A stretch of 22,602 nucleotides of DNA. Origin: M55B129 sp964506505 (GTDB lineage: Bacteria; Bacillota; Dethiobacteria; DTU022). Position 1 is the stretch's first letter. Each line of letters opens with the position of its first letter. The position numbers were made by a program, and so were the translations under genes. Under the pieces are notes generated by a model. It was not told the DNA's origin. It ran no database searches and saw only the letters and a program-made list of their open reading frames with translations. The stretch covers positions 1 to 22,602 of the forward strand of contig CAZDKY010000031.1 of the NCBI GenBank assembly GCA_964506505.1, read 5' to 3'. Positions 14,064 through 22,444 of this stretch are shown here, piece after piece.

Positions 14064-16390
14064 GCATTCTCCTTCCTACCAGCAAGGGCTTTTTTTATCT
14101 CTTCAGAAGTAACCGGTATTTCATAGTAATCGACCCCGATGGCATCATGAATGGCATTCAAAATCGAAGGTGCGACACCGATAACCGGGTGCTCCCCAAT
14201 CCCTCGAGCCCCATAAGGACCCACAGATCCGGGATTTTCGATAAAAACAGTCGTCGATTTAGCCGGAATATCTTTAAGTGTTGGAATACGGTATTTGAAA
14301 AAATGGGGGTTCCCCTGGTGGCCGTTTTCATCATAACGCAGTTCTTCAGATAACGTCGCCCCGACTGCCATTAAAACTCCACCGAGAATATTGCTCCTAA
14401 GTTGTTTTGGATTAATGACTCTGCCCATATCAAAAGAAGAAGCAAAATGGTCAACAATAATTTTACCAGTCGCTTTCTCGATCCTTATTTCTGCACCCTG
14501 TGCGCCAAATGTATAGTCAACTCCCATTGAGCCCTGACCAGTTTCCGGATCGGGATTGGAGTAACGGGGCAGTCTGGCATCAGCAGTTGCCTGCGCTACT
14601 TCACCGATAGTAATACCGTCGCTGGTGATATAGCCCCGACAAATATCTTTGACCGCAACTTTAATGCTTGGATCATTTCTTAGATAAACATATTCGCCGT
14701 TATATTCCAGGTAATCTTCATCAGCTTTGAGCACCTGGGCCGCCGTTTTTTTCAATATGGCGATCAACTTATCTGAAGCACGGATAATAGCCCTTCCCCC
14801 CTGAATCGTAAACATTGACCCTATAGTCTGCCATTCATAAGGAGAAAATTGTGTGTCGATTTCGGAATAAACACGGATTTTTTCCGGAGGGATCTGGAGA
14901 GCTTCTGCCGCAACCTGCTTGACAACTGTCCGTAGCCCCTGACCGACCTCCGCTCCGCCCATGTTCACAGAAACGCTGCCATCAATGTTCATCTTCATGT
15001 AGCATCCCTTGGTAGAAAACGGTGCCCCTTTCGGAGACTTCATCAGGGCGGCAAAACCACGCCCGTAATAATATTTATCGTCTTCCTTATTCTTCTCTTT
15101 ACTGAAAACAGCATTCTGCACAGCTTTGGCTGCAGCGCGGACATCACCATTGGTCTTCCACATATACTCGCCAAGAGCATTGACACTACCCGGTCCCAGG
15201 TAATTCATTTCTCTCAACTGGAAAGGATCCATGTTTAATTTGCGGGCCAGCATATCCATCAAACGTTCTGTGGCAAACTGTGATTCCTGGTGGCCATAGC
15301 CACGATAGGCACCGATAGGGGTTGTATTGGTATAAACCGTGTAACCTTCCATATAACAATGATCATATTCATAAGGACCACTTGAATTATGGGTTGCACC
15401 GATCGTGACATTAACCGCGGTGTCAGAGTATGCCCCGCCTGAATGAAAAATCTTTGTCTTAATAGCTACCAGTTTGCCATTCCTTTTCGCACCCAGCTTC
15501 ATGTAAGTACGAATACCGTGAGCAGTGAGAGTGCTGGTAAAATCTTCCTGACGTGTTGCCACCCATTTTACCGGATAGCCTGGAACGAAACTGGCAATCC
15601 AGGCAATAGTTTGTTCAACCGTAATATCAGACTTGTAACCAAAACAACCACCGATCTCGGGGATATGAACACGCACATCCGATACGGGCAGGCCATAATT
15701 GTGAGCAAGATCCTGTCGAATTATAAACGGGCAGATCGAGGAAGACCAGCACTCAATAGAGTTATCTTCTTTAAACCAGACTATGCTGCCGTGAGGTTCG
15801 ATCGCCGCTGAAGAACCAAATGGGTAATTAAACTCTCCCTCAACAACTACCTCGGCTTCAGCAAATCCTTCCTCGCCCTTGCCCTTGATCAGGCGATAAT
15901 AATTAGCAATATTTGTACTGGGAATATATTTCAACGTCGGCAATCTCCAGTACTCCTCGGGATGATCATGAATTAAAACTGCGTCATCTTTCATCGCCTC
16001 TCTGGCATCAAGATAAAATGGCAGCGCTTCATATTTCACCTTGATCTTTTCAACTGCCGCATTTGCCTGCATAAGTGTCTCAGCAATAACCGCAGCAACA
16101 GGTTCTCCGCCATAGCGAACTTTTTCGACCGCCATGGGGGTCAAATCGGCAATGTTATCACCATAGTGAAGATCGCACCCTTTACCGGTAACTACTTTAA
16201 CAACACCGGGCATTTTTTTCGCTTCACTCGTATCAATATTAAGAATCTTTGCATGTGCATATTTGGGTCGTAAAATTGCGGCATGCAGTAATCCAGGGAG
16301 GCGAATGTCATCCAAATAAATCGCCTTTCCCGTAACTTTAGAGATTGCATCCGGCCTCGGGAATGATTTGCCGATATATTTATATTTCAT
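14060..16390 (-). CDS. xanthine dehydrogenase family molybdopterin-binding (large) subunit
   Basis: A 776-residue molybdenum-cofactor subunit that hydroxylates a carbon of an N-heterocycle or aldehyde with water-derived oxygen. The N-terminal domain (about 10-125) has RPDAISKVTGKAIYLDDI and YGGEPVAAVIAE. The Mo-binding part has GGCFGYK (247-253), VYTNTTPIGAYRGYG (352-366), GGAEVGQGL (478-486) and IGEHPVIGVAPSILNAI with the catalytic base Glu733. GGCFGYK replaces the usual GGGFGGK. ATG 16390 follows AAGGGGGT; the frame extends upstream without homology. It lies 60 bases after a permease gene of a nucleoside-type ABC importer, which points to a purine-like substrate, but aldehyde, nicotinate or isoquinoline-type substrates are known in this superfamily and cannot be excluded. 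Confidence 0.92.
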   Translation of the reverse strand: MKYKYIGKSFPRPDAISKVTGKAIYLDDIRLPGLLHAAILRPKYAHAKILNIDTSEAKKMPGVVKVVTGKGCDLHYGDNIADLTPMAVEKVRYGGEPVAAVIAETLMQANAAVEKIKVKYEALPFYLDAREAMKDDAVLIHDHPEEYWRLPTLKYIPSTNIANYYRLIKGKGEEGFAEAEVVVEGEFNYPFGSSAAIEPHGSIVWFKEDNSIECWSSSICPFIIRQDLAHNYGLPVSDVRVHIPEIGGCFGYKSDITVEQTIAWIASFVPGYPVKWVATRQEDFTSTLTAHGIRTYMKLGAKRNGKLVAIKTKIFHSGGAYSDTAVNVTIGATHNSSGPYEYDHCYMEGYTVYTNTTPIGAYRGYGHQESQFATERLMDMLARKLNMDPFQLREMNYLGPGSVNALGEYMWKTNGDVRAAAKAVQNAVFSKEKNKEDDKYYYGRGFAALMKSPKGAPFSTKGCYMKMNIDGSVSVNMGGAEVGQGLRTVVKQVAAEALQIPPEKIRVYSEIDTQFSPYEWQTIGSMFTIQGGRAIIRASDKLIAILKKTAAQVLKADEDYLEYNGEYVYLRNDPSIKVAVKDICRGYITSDGITIGEVAQATADARLPRYSNPDPETGQGSMGVDYTFGAQGAEIRIEKATGKIIVDHFASSFDMGRVINPKQLRSNILGGVLMAVGATLSEELRYDENGHQGNPHFFKYRIPTLKDIPAKSTTVFIENPGSVGPYGARGIGEHPVIGVAPSILNAIHDAIGVDYYEIPVTSEEIKKALAGRKENA

Positions 16391-16450
16391 ATGCTGACCC
16401 CCTTCAAAGAAAATCCCGGCAAACTGAAACAAACTAAAATAATCAATAGT

Positions 16451-17362
16451 TTATTCTCTCTTGTAAGCTTTTAACAGGGCTGCCGGGTAAGCTGCATTTC
16501 GGTTAGCTATCGTAAGCGCAATAATTGTCACCACATAGGGCAAAGTAAGAAATAGTTCGTATGGGAACTTAATGCCGGTTAACTGCAAACGGAGCTGCAG
16601 GGCTTGGACACCACCAAAAATAAAAGCTCCCCAGAGTACCCGTTGGGGAATCCAGTTGGCAAAAATCACGAGAGCAATACATACCCAGCCTCTGCCGGCA
16701 ATTATATCAAATGTAAAAAACCCGAGGGTAGATAGCGTCAGGAACGCGCCGGCAACCCCCATAAATGCGCCGGCTATCATCAGCGAAATCGTGCGTACAC
16801 CGTAAACATTGATACCGGCAGCATCAGCCGCTTCAGGGTTTTCACCAACGGCACGAATTTTTAATCCAAAATTAGTTCTATAAAGAATCACCCAGACTAC
16901 GGGGACCAGTACTATGGCATAATAGGTCAAAGGATACTGCCTGAAAATCGGCCCAAGCACCGCAATATTCCCCATCAAATTAACCCGTTCAAAAGGGATT
17001 AGCTGCGGTGGATGCGAAGGTGTACCGAATATTACTCTGAATGCATAATATGCCAGGCCTGTACAGAACAGGGTAATCCCCAGACCGGAAACATGCTGGT
17101 TCACCCCCAGGTAAACCGTCATGAAGGCCATCAATAATCCGGCTAAAACGCCTATAAGACAGGCGGCAAGAACCCCCACCCACAGTGAACCGGTAAGGTA
17201 AGCTGCGGCAAAACCGGTAAAAGCACCCAGAAGCATTATTCCCTCGATCCCCAGGTTTAAAATACCGGCTCGCTCGGAGAAAAGTTCACCCAGAGTGCCA
17301 AATATAAGAGGGGTTGCCACACGCAGTGTTGCAGCAAGTAAACCGACTATGAAAGCGTAAAT
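16451..17362 (-). CDS. BMP-type nucleoside ABC transporter permease 2 (YufQ/NupQ-like), apparent ATT start
   Basis: A membrane permease of about 303 residues of the branched-chain amino acid/ribose permease superfamily. Markers are GELFSERAGILNLGIEGIML, NFGLKIRAVGENPEAADAAG and the terminal YELFLTLPYVVTIIAL. The first conventional start (GTG 17320) has no ribosome site and would remove the usual first segment. The open frame continues to a stop at 17366-17368, and its extra codons read YAFIVGLLAATLRVATPL, which fits the family's normal N-terminus. GGGAGGG lies 7 bases before ATT 17362. ATT (or ATA 17365) is therefore the likely initiator. The gene follows permease 1 almost without a gap, so it is coupled. 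It should form the importer channel with permease 1. Confidence 0.85.
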   Translation of the reverse strand: MYAFIVGLLAATLRVATPLIFGTLGELFSERAGILNLGIEGIMLLGAFTGFAAAYLTGSLWVGVLAACLIGVLAGLLMAFMTVYLGVNQHVSGLGITLFCTGLAYYAFRVIFGTPSHPPQLIPFERVNLMGNIAVLGPIFRQYPLTYYAIVLVPVVWVILYRTNFGLKIRAVGENPEAADAAGINVYGVRTISLMIAGAFMGVAGAFLTLSTLGFFTFDIIAGRGWVCIALVIFANWIPQRVLWGAFIFGGVQALQLRLQLTGIKFPYELFLTLPYVVTIIALTIANRNAAYPAALLKAYKRE

Positions 17363-17365
17363 TAT

Positions 17366-18421
17366 TTATCCCTCCCTTTTCAGCCTGTAATTAGTGAGGA
17401 CAAACATACCTAGGGTCACCAGCAATAAGGCTGCTTGGACAACCTGCCCTAAATATACCGGCACGTCCAGAGCACGGCTGACAGTCAGGGAGCCTGTTTC
17501 AATAAGACCAAAGAATAACGCAGCTATACCGACACCAATCGGGTTCAACGCACCCAGGGTAGCCACAATGATCCCGGTATAACCCAGATTTGAAGAAAGC
17601 CCTGGAATAAGGTGAAAGTGAATCCCGGCCACTTCTCCTACTCCGGCCAATCCGGCTATTCCTCCGCTAATTAAGGCGGTTGCAAGAACGGTCTTACCAA
17701 CATTAACACCTGAAAAACGTGCTGCTTCGGCATTACTACCTGCTGCACGCATCTTCAGACCAAATCCTGATCTGTTTATTAAATACCAGATAACAGCCAG
17801 AGTAATAAGACCCAGGATGAAACCGAAATGCAACCTTGAGCGGGGAATCAGCTTAAAAAATACAGCGCTTGAATCAATGTCCGGAGACTGAGGCCACATT
17901 GATACAGGATCACGCCAGGGCCCATTCAATAAATAACTGACGATATAAACAATAATAGAGTTCATTAAAAGGGTAGTCACCACTTCATCAACCTTAAGCT
18001 TGACCTTCAATAATGCGGGAACAAGGGCCCAGAGGACCCCACCTAGAAAACCGCAGATGATCATCAGGGGAACCGAGACCCAGGGAGTCGAACCTTCAAG
18101 CGCCACCCCGAGCCAGGCCCCAACGATGGCCCCGGCTGTCAGCTGTCCCTCGGCGCCGATATTATAATACCCGGCTTTAAAAGCAAACGCCACCGCTGCC
18201 CCGGTAAGAAAAAGCGGGGTTGCCTTCACAAGAAGTTCGATCATCGAAACAGTACTGGTAAAAGGTGCAACAAGGAAATAATAATATGTATGCAGTGGAT
18301 TAACTTGAACCCAGGCAATAAAAATTAAGGTGATCATAAAGGTTACAACTACTGCAGAAATCGGTATTATCGGGCGCACCCAGGCTGGAGCAGGAGCCTT
18401 TTCAATTTTTAGCTTTGACAC
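17366..18421 (-). CDS. BMP-type nucleoside ABC transporter permease 1 (YufP/NupP-like)
   Basis: A 351-residue polytopic membrane protein with a first helix at about 18-38 and a further series of hydrophobic segments. Family markers are FKAGYYNIGAEGQLTAGAIV, KVDEVVTTLLMNSIIVYIV, GFGLKMRAAGSNAEAARFSG and the C-terminal GLIETGSLTVSRALDVP stretch. Such permeases pair with a second permease, an RbsA-like ATPase and a BMP lipoprotein to import nucleosides or related compounds. GTG 18421 has GGAGG 7 bases upstream. Its final codons overlap the ribosome binding site of permease 2. It lies 19 bases after the ATPase gene in transcription order. Confidence 0.92.
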   Translation of the reverse strand: MSKLKIEKAPAPAWVRPIIPISAVVVTFMITLIFIAWVQVNPLHTYYYFLVAPFTSTVSMIELLVKATPLFLTGAAVAFAFKAGYYNIGAEGQLTAGAIVGAWLGVALEGSTPWVSVPLMIICGFLGGVLWALVPALLKVKLKVDEVVTTLLMNSIIVYIVSYLLNGPWRDPVSMWPQSPDIDSSAVFFKLIPRSRLHFGFILGLITLAVIWYLINRSGFGLKMRAAGSNAEAARFSGVNVGKTVLATALISGGIAGLAGVGEVAGIHFHLIPGLSSNLGYTGIIVATLGALNPIGVGIAALFFGLIETGSLTVSRALDVPVYLGQVVQAALLLVTLGMFVLTNYRLKREG

Positions 18422-18440
18422 AGTAAGTCCTCCAAGTTTA

Positions 18441-19949
18441 TCAGGGAGTTGTCACTTTTTCCTTATCGAGCACACCGGCCATTAGCAGGCCAAGTTTTTC
18501 TTCGGTTGCTTCAGACGCCGGCATTATATCCATAATCCGACCTTCATAAATAACGGCAATGCGATCGGATAAGCTCATTACTTCATCAAGATCTTCCGAT
18601 ACCAGGAGCACACCAGCTCCCTTGTTTCTCTGCTCAAGCAGTTTTTTCCGCACATATTCAGTAGCCCCAACATCCAGTCCCCGTGTAGGTTGAGCAACCA
18701 TTATGCATAAAGGATTACTGGCTAACGAACGGGCCATCACGACCTTCTGAATATTGCCTCCCGAGAGTTTCCCCACCGGATCTTCAGGTGAAGCCTTAAT
18801 CTGATATTCTTCAATCAACTCGCGGGCATGTTCACGGATACGTTTTCGATCAAGGGCTCCCCGTTTTAAATAGGCAGTCAGGTTTTCCAGGGCCAGGTTT
18901 TCAGCAACCGAAAGCTCCCCTATTACTCCGGCATGCCTGTCTTCCGGAGTTCTTCCCATACCTGCAGCAGTTATGGTTGTGGGAGGAGCACCCGTTATAT
19001 CTTTACCATTTAAAGTTATCTTGCCCCCGGCAGGTTTTAGCAAACCCGAAAGAATTTTCACCAGTTCAGATTGCCCGTTGCCAGATACTCCGGCAATGCT
19101 TAATATTTCTCCACTACAGAGTTCTAACGATACATTTTTTAAGCGTTCAAAATTATCGCCATCAACATATCTTAAATTTTCGATAGAAAGAACAGGCCTG
19201 CCCGGTTTTTTCTCTGTTCCGCGGACAACGCCGAAAGTTTCCCGCCCGACCATCATTTTGGCCAGTTCTTTTTCAGATGTTGCAGAACGGTGCACCGTAC
19301 CAATCAGTTTACCCCCGCGCAAAACGGTAATTCGTCCACAAATTTCCATCACTTCATAGAGCTTGTGGCTAATAAAAATTACGGAGAGTCCCTGTTCAAC
19401 AAGCTGTTTAAGCGATTTAAACAGGGCCTCTACTTCCTGTGGAACCAGTACAGCAGTCGGTTCATCCATAATTAAAACTTTTGCCTGCCGATAAAGAGCT
19501 TTTAATATTTCCACCCTCTGGCATTCCCCAACAGAAAGAGAACGGACAACAGCATCCGGATTTACCGGTATACAAAACTTCCTGGACGCTTCTGCTACTG
19601 ATTTACTGATTTCCCTCGGATTAATACTTATACCTTTAGTTGCCCCCAGTACTATATTTTCTGCCACTGTAAGAGGGGGAACTAGAGTAAAATGCTGAGT
19701 AACCATACCAATACCATTGCGGATAGCATCCCGGGGAGACGTGATATGAACCGGTTTTTCATTAATAAATATCCGACCTTCATCGGCAGTATATAGTCCG
19801 TAGAGGATACGCATGAGGGTTGTTTTCCCAGCCCCATTTTCACCGAGTAAGGCGTGGATCTCCCCTTTTTGCAAATCGAAATCAATCCGATCATTGGCTA
19901 TCAGATTACCAAACCGCTTGGTAATACTTTTCATTTGAATTACATGCAT
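18441..19949 (-). CDS. nucleoside-type ABC importer ATPase with two ATP-binding domains (YufO/NupO-like)
   Basis: A 502-residue tandem ATPase. Domain 1 is complete: GENGAGKTT (36-44), LSVGECQR (138-145), LIMDEPTA (Glu163) and FISHK (His195). Domain 2 (about 252-490) is degenerate as usual for RbsA/BmpA-type ATPases: GVSGNGQS in place of Walker A, LSGGNIQKV as signature, and AQPTRGLDVG with Gln in place of the catalytic Glu. The GRTPEDRHAGV motif is typical of the nucleoside branch. ATG 19949 lies 9 bases after GAGGT. The gene sits between the BMP lipoprotein and permease 1, the standard order of such operons. Confidence 0.93.
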   Translation of the reverse strand: MHVIQMKSITKRFGNLIANDRIDFDLQKGEIHALLGENGAGKTTLMRILYGLYTADEGRIFINEKPVHITSPRDAIRNGIGMVTQHFTLVPPLTVAENIVLGATKGISINPREISKSVAEASRKFCIPVNPDAVVRSLSVGECQRVEILKALYRQAKVLIMDEPTAVLVPQEVEALFKSLKQLVEQGLSVIFISHKLYEVMEICGRITVLRGGKLIGTVHRSATSEKELAKMMVGRETFGVVRGTEKKPGRPVLSIENLRYVDGDNFERLKNVSLELCSGEILSIAGVSGNGQSELVKILSGLLKPAGGKITLNGKDITGAPPTTITAAGMGRTPEDRHAGVIGELSVAENLALENLTAYLKRGALDRKRIREHARELIEEYQIKASPEDPVGKLSGGNIQKVVMARSLASNPLCIMVAQPTRGLDVGATEYVRKKLLEQRNKGAGVLLVSEDLDEVMSLSDRIAVIYEGRIMDIMPASEATEEKLGLLMAGVLDKEKVTTP

Positions 19950-19965
19950 AGTAATGATACCTCAA

Positions 19966-19992
19966 CGGTGGCAGGCTTTAAGCCTGCCACCG
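19966..19992 (-). promoter_or_regulatory. intercistronic hairpin between BMP lipoprotein and ATPase genes
   Basis: A perfect inverted repeat: CGGTGGCAGGC (19966-19976) and GCCTGCCACCG (19982-19992) separated by TTTAA. It forms an 11-12 bp GC-rich stem with a tiny loop, 15 bases after the lipoprotein stop. There is no following T-run, so it is better read as an mRNA-stabilising or partial-attenuation element. Such an element would raise lipoprotein mRNA over that of the membrane subunits (inference). Confidence 0.75.
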
Positions 19993-20007
19993 CAAATTTG
20001 TTTAAAA

Positions 20008-21069
20008 TCAGTTAACAGCATCGGGAGTAGACTCATCTATGTCCACCCGTAAAACGCCGTCTTTAATATCCTGTTCAAGCTGGTTTACGAGATCAATCAG
20101 ATCAGCCGGCATCTCTTCTTCCAGGCCGTGGAAAGGTGCCAGGTAAGCTCCACCTTTCCCCATCATGCAAAAGTCCTTCAGGTCCTGGGCTGTATATGTT
20201 CCTCCTTCAATACTGCTAAGAAGGTATTCAAAGGTTGGTGTAAGGTTCCAAACGGCACTGCTGATAACAGAATCGGGAGCAAGGTCATTTTGATCGGTCA
20301 TTTGCCCGAATGCCCAAATATCGTTTTCCGCGGCGGCTTCAATAACCCCAAAACGCTCAGCATATAATAAATCGGCGCCCTGTTCGATCTGAGCCAGCGC
20401 AGCCTCTTTTGCTTCAGCAGGGTCAAACCAGCTGTTAATGAAGGTTACATAAACAACTGCATCTTCGTTGTAATCTTTTACACCAAATATAAAAGCATTG
20501 GCAATTCTGTTTACTTCCGGCACCGGCATTCCGCCGACAATACCAATCTTGCCGGTTTCAGTCATATGGGCAGCTATAACACCAAGCAGATAGGCAGGTT
20601 CATGAATCCAGTTGTCGAAAACCGAAAAATTGGGTTCAACCGGACCAAGACCAGAACCGAATGCAAAAGCAATATCCGGGAAGTCTTTGGCCACTCTGCG
20701 AGCTGCTTCCTCATTGCCAAAAGCATCACCGGTAATCAGATCGGGTTGCAGTTCGTCAGCAACCTGTCTTAGTTCCCGTTCAAAATCTCCTGCATAACCC
20801 AGGTTGTCGGTATAAGAAAATGTTGCCCTGCCTTCCTCAACAAGCTTATCGCAAGCTTCATTGATTACAGATACCCATGGCTCTTCAGCAGGAGTAGAGT
20901 ATATGCCGTAAATCGAAAATAAATCATCTTCAGTTTCTTCAGCCGGTTCTTCAAGTTCATCTGTCTCAGATGGCTCAGCAGCCTCCTCTTCAGGCAGCGC
21001 GCAACCCGCTGCAAAACCTGCTATTAACAGAAAAACCAGCATAAAGTATAACCACTTTCTCCTTAACAT
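20008..21069 (-). CDS. BMP family substrate-binding lipoprotein of a nucleoside-type ABC importer
   Basis: A 353-residue lipoprotein. The signal peptide (1-22, RRKWLYFMLVFLLIAGFAAG) ends at the lipidated Cys23. A long acidic linker (EEEAAEPSETDELEEPAEETE) then leads to a periplasmic-binding fold of the BMP/PnrA type. Markers are IYGIYSTPAEEPWVSVIN, ELQPDLITGDAFGNEEA, IHEPAYLLGVIAAHMTETG, KIGIVGGMPVPEVNRIANAF, EQGADLLYAERFGVIEAA and WNLTPTFEYLLSSIEGGTY. PnrA-type members bind purine nucleosides; this one's ligand is inferred from context. ATG 21069 follows GGAGGGG by 5 bases; the upstream in-frame extension is not signal-like. About 120 bases separate it from the amidohydrolase stop. Confidence 0.92.
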   Translation of the reverse strand: MLRRKWLYFMLVFLLIAGFAAGCALPEEEAAEPSETDELEEPAEETEDDLFSIYGIYSTPAEEPWVSVINEACDKLVEEGRATFSYTDNLGYAGDFERELRQVADELQPDLITGDAFGNEEAARRVAKDFPDIAFAFGSGLGPVEPNFSVFDNWIHEPAYLLGVIAAHMTETGKIGIVGGMPVPEVNRIANAFIFGVKDYNEDAVVYVTFINSWFDPAEAKEAALAQIEQGADLLYAERFGVIEAAAENDIWAFGQMTDQNDLAPDSVISSAVWNLTPTFEYLLSSIEGGTYTAQDLKDFCMMGKGGAYLAPFHGLEEEMPADLIDLVNQLEQDIKDGVLRVDIDESTPDAVN

Positions 21070-21190
21070 AAAAACCCCTCCTTGAATAAATAGAAACCAG
21101 AATCTATTCAGAGCCCCAATTCCAAAACCCTCTTGAGCTGAGAAGATAAACACCTCCCTTGACCCATAATCTTCCATCAGCTAAACGAAC

Positions 21191-22444
21191 CTAGCCTCTT
21201 CCCATTTTGCGCATTTTATCCAGATCCACCAGCCTGCCATGGCTGATCACATGCAGGGGCGCTTCATGATATCGCAAAGCTTCAAGCGTGTTCGGTGCAT
21301 CTAGAACAACCAGGTTGGCGGGCGCGCCAACTTCCAATTTGAAATCTTTTAGGCCGACACATTCGGCCGCCCTGACAGTAATCATGTCATAAAGCGTTTC
21401 CATTTCAGGACGGGTTGTCATCCACAACAGGTGTGATACAAGAAAAGCTACTTCCAGCATGTTATTACGCCCGTACGCATAATAAGCATCGGAAATATCA
21501 TCCTGCCCCAGGCAAACAAGATTCCCCTCTTCAAGAAGTTCGGGAACTCGGGCATGCAGAGGCCCTGTCTGGGGATCGCTGACCACTCCCATCTGCGCTT
21601 TTTTAAGCAAGGCGGATATTTTCTGGAAATAAGGCTTCGGGTATAAGGCCATAGCCCGGGCATGGTGAGCCAGCGAACGCCCGAAACGCTGGCGCTTTAT
21701 AGTCTCAACCGCCATTGTTTCCAGGGACCGCAAGCCGGGATCGCCGGCATCATCAACCAGCATGGACACATCAGCATCGAATTCGTCTGCTATATCGAAA
21801 ATAACCTTAACGTGTTCGGCAATATCAGTTTCCGTATACTCGATCCAGGGGATACCGCCGACTACATCCGCTCCCAGTTTCATCGCCTCCCGAACAAGGT
21901 CGCCTGCGCCGGATTCACGGACTATACCATCCTGGGCAAAAGCAACAACCTGAAGATCGACTATCCCCTTAAATTCTTCCCGGGCTCTGAGTAAAGCCTT
22001 AACCCCTTCCAGACGGGCTTTACTGTCCACATCGGCAAATGCCCTGATATGGGTATTGCCGTAATATGCCGCCAGGGCAACTGCCTTACGCACATTTTCA
22101 ATAATCCATTTCTCGTCATACTTTTCCTTGACCCGCATGGCCAGCTCAATACCAGTCATAGCTTTACCCATAGATTTATCGGCACTCTGATAAGATTTCA
22201 TCGCTTCATCGTCCATCATCATCAGTGTATACACCTTGCACAAATGAAGATGGGCGTTAACAAAAGACTCCGTTACCAAATTACCTCCTGCATCGATCTC
22301 CTCCGCCGCTCCACCAGACAGTTTCTCCTCAACATCTTTAATTTTGCCTTCATAGATACCAATGTTATAAAGTTTCTCCGGCCGACCGCGCAAACGAGAA
22401 TTACGAATCAGGATATCATAATGGTTTTCCTTGTAATTCCCCAT
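21191..22444 (-). CDS. cytosine-deaminase-like amidohydrolase with an altered metal site
   Basis: A 417-residue enzyme with a flanking beta-sandwich and a TIM barrel of the CodA/AtzC branch of amidohydrolases. Recognisable parts are FVNAHLHLCK (His65, His67), GNTHIRAFADVDSKA, VVAFAQDGI (Gln171), AHHARAMALYP (His261), GQDDISDAYYAYGRNNMLEV (Asp315) and a C-terminal VGAPANLVVLDAP. Against E. coli CodA two residues differ by eye: metal ligand His214 is Leu229, and catalytic Glu217 is Asp232 (MLVDDAGDP). The usual GHDD is GQDD. It probably hydrolyses or deaminates a cyclic amide or amidine, but cytosine deamination is doubtful. It heads the operon. The start ATG 22444 has AAGG close by and AGGGATGGTG further upstream. 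Confidence 0.85.
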   Translation of the reverse strand: MGNYKENHYDILIRNSRLRGRPEKLYNIGIYEGKIKDVEEKLSGGAAEEIDAGGNLVTESFVNAHLHLCKVYTLMMMDDEAMKSYQSADKSMGKAMTGIELAMRVKEKYDEKWIIENVRKAVALAAYYGNTHIRAFADVDSKARLEGVKALLRAREEFKGIVDLQVVAFAQDGIVRESGAGDLVREAMKLGADVVGGIPWIEYTETDIAEHVKVIFDIADEFDADVSMLVDDAGDPGLRSLETMAVETIKRQRFGRSLAHHARAMALYPKPYFQKISALLKKAQMGVVSDPQTGPLHARVPELLEEGNLVCLGQDDISDAYYAYGRNNMLEVAFLVSHLLWMTTRPEMETLYDMITVRAAECVGLKDFKLEVGAPANLVVLDAPNTLEALRYHEAPLHVISHGRLVDLDKMRKMGRG

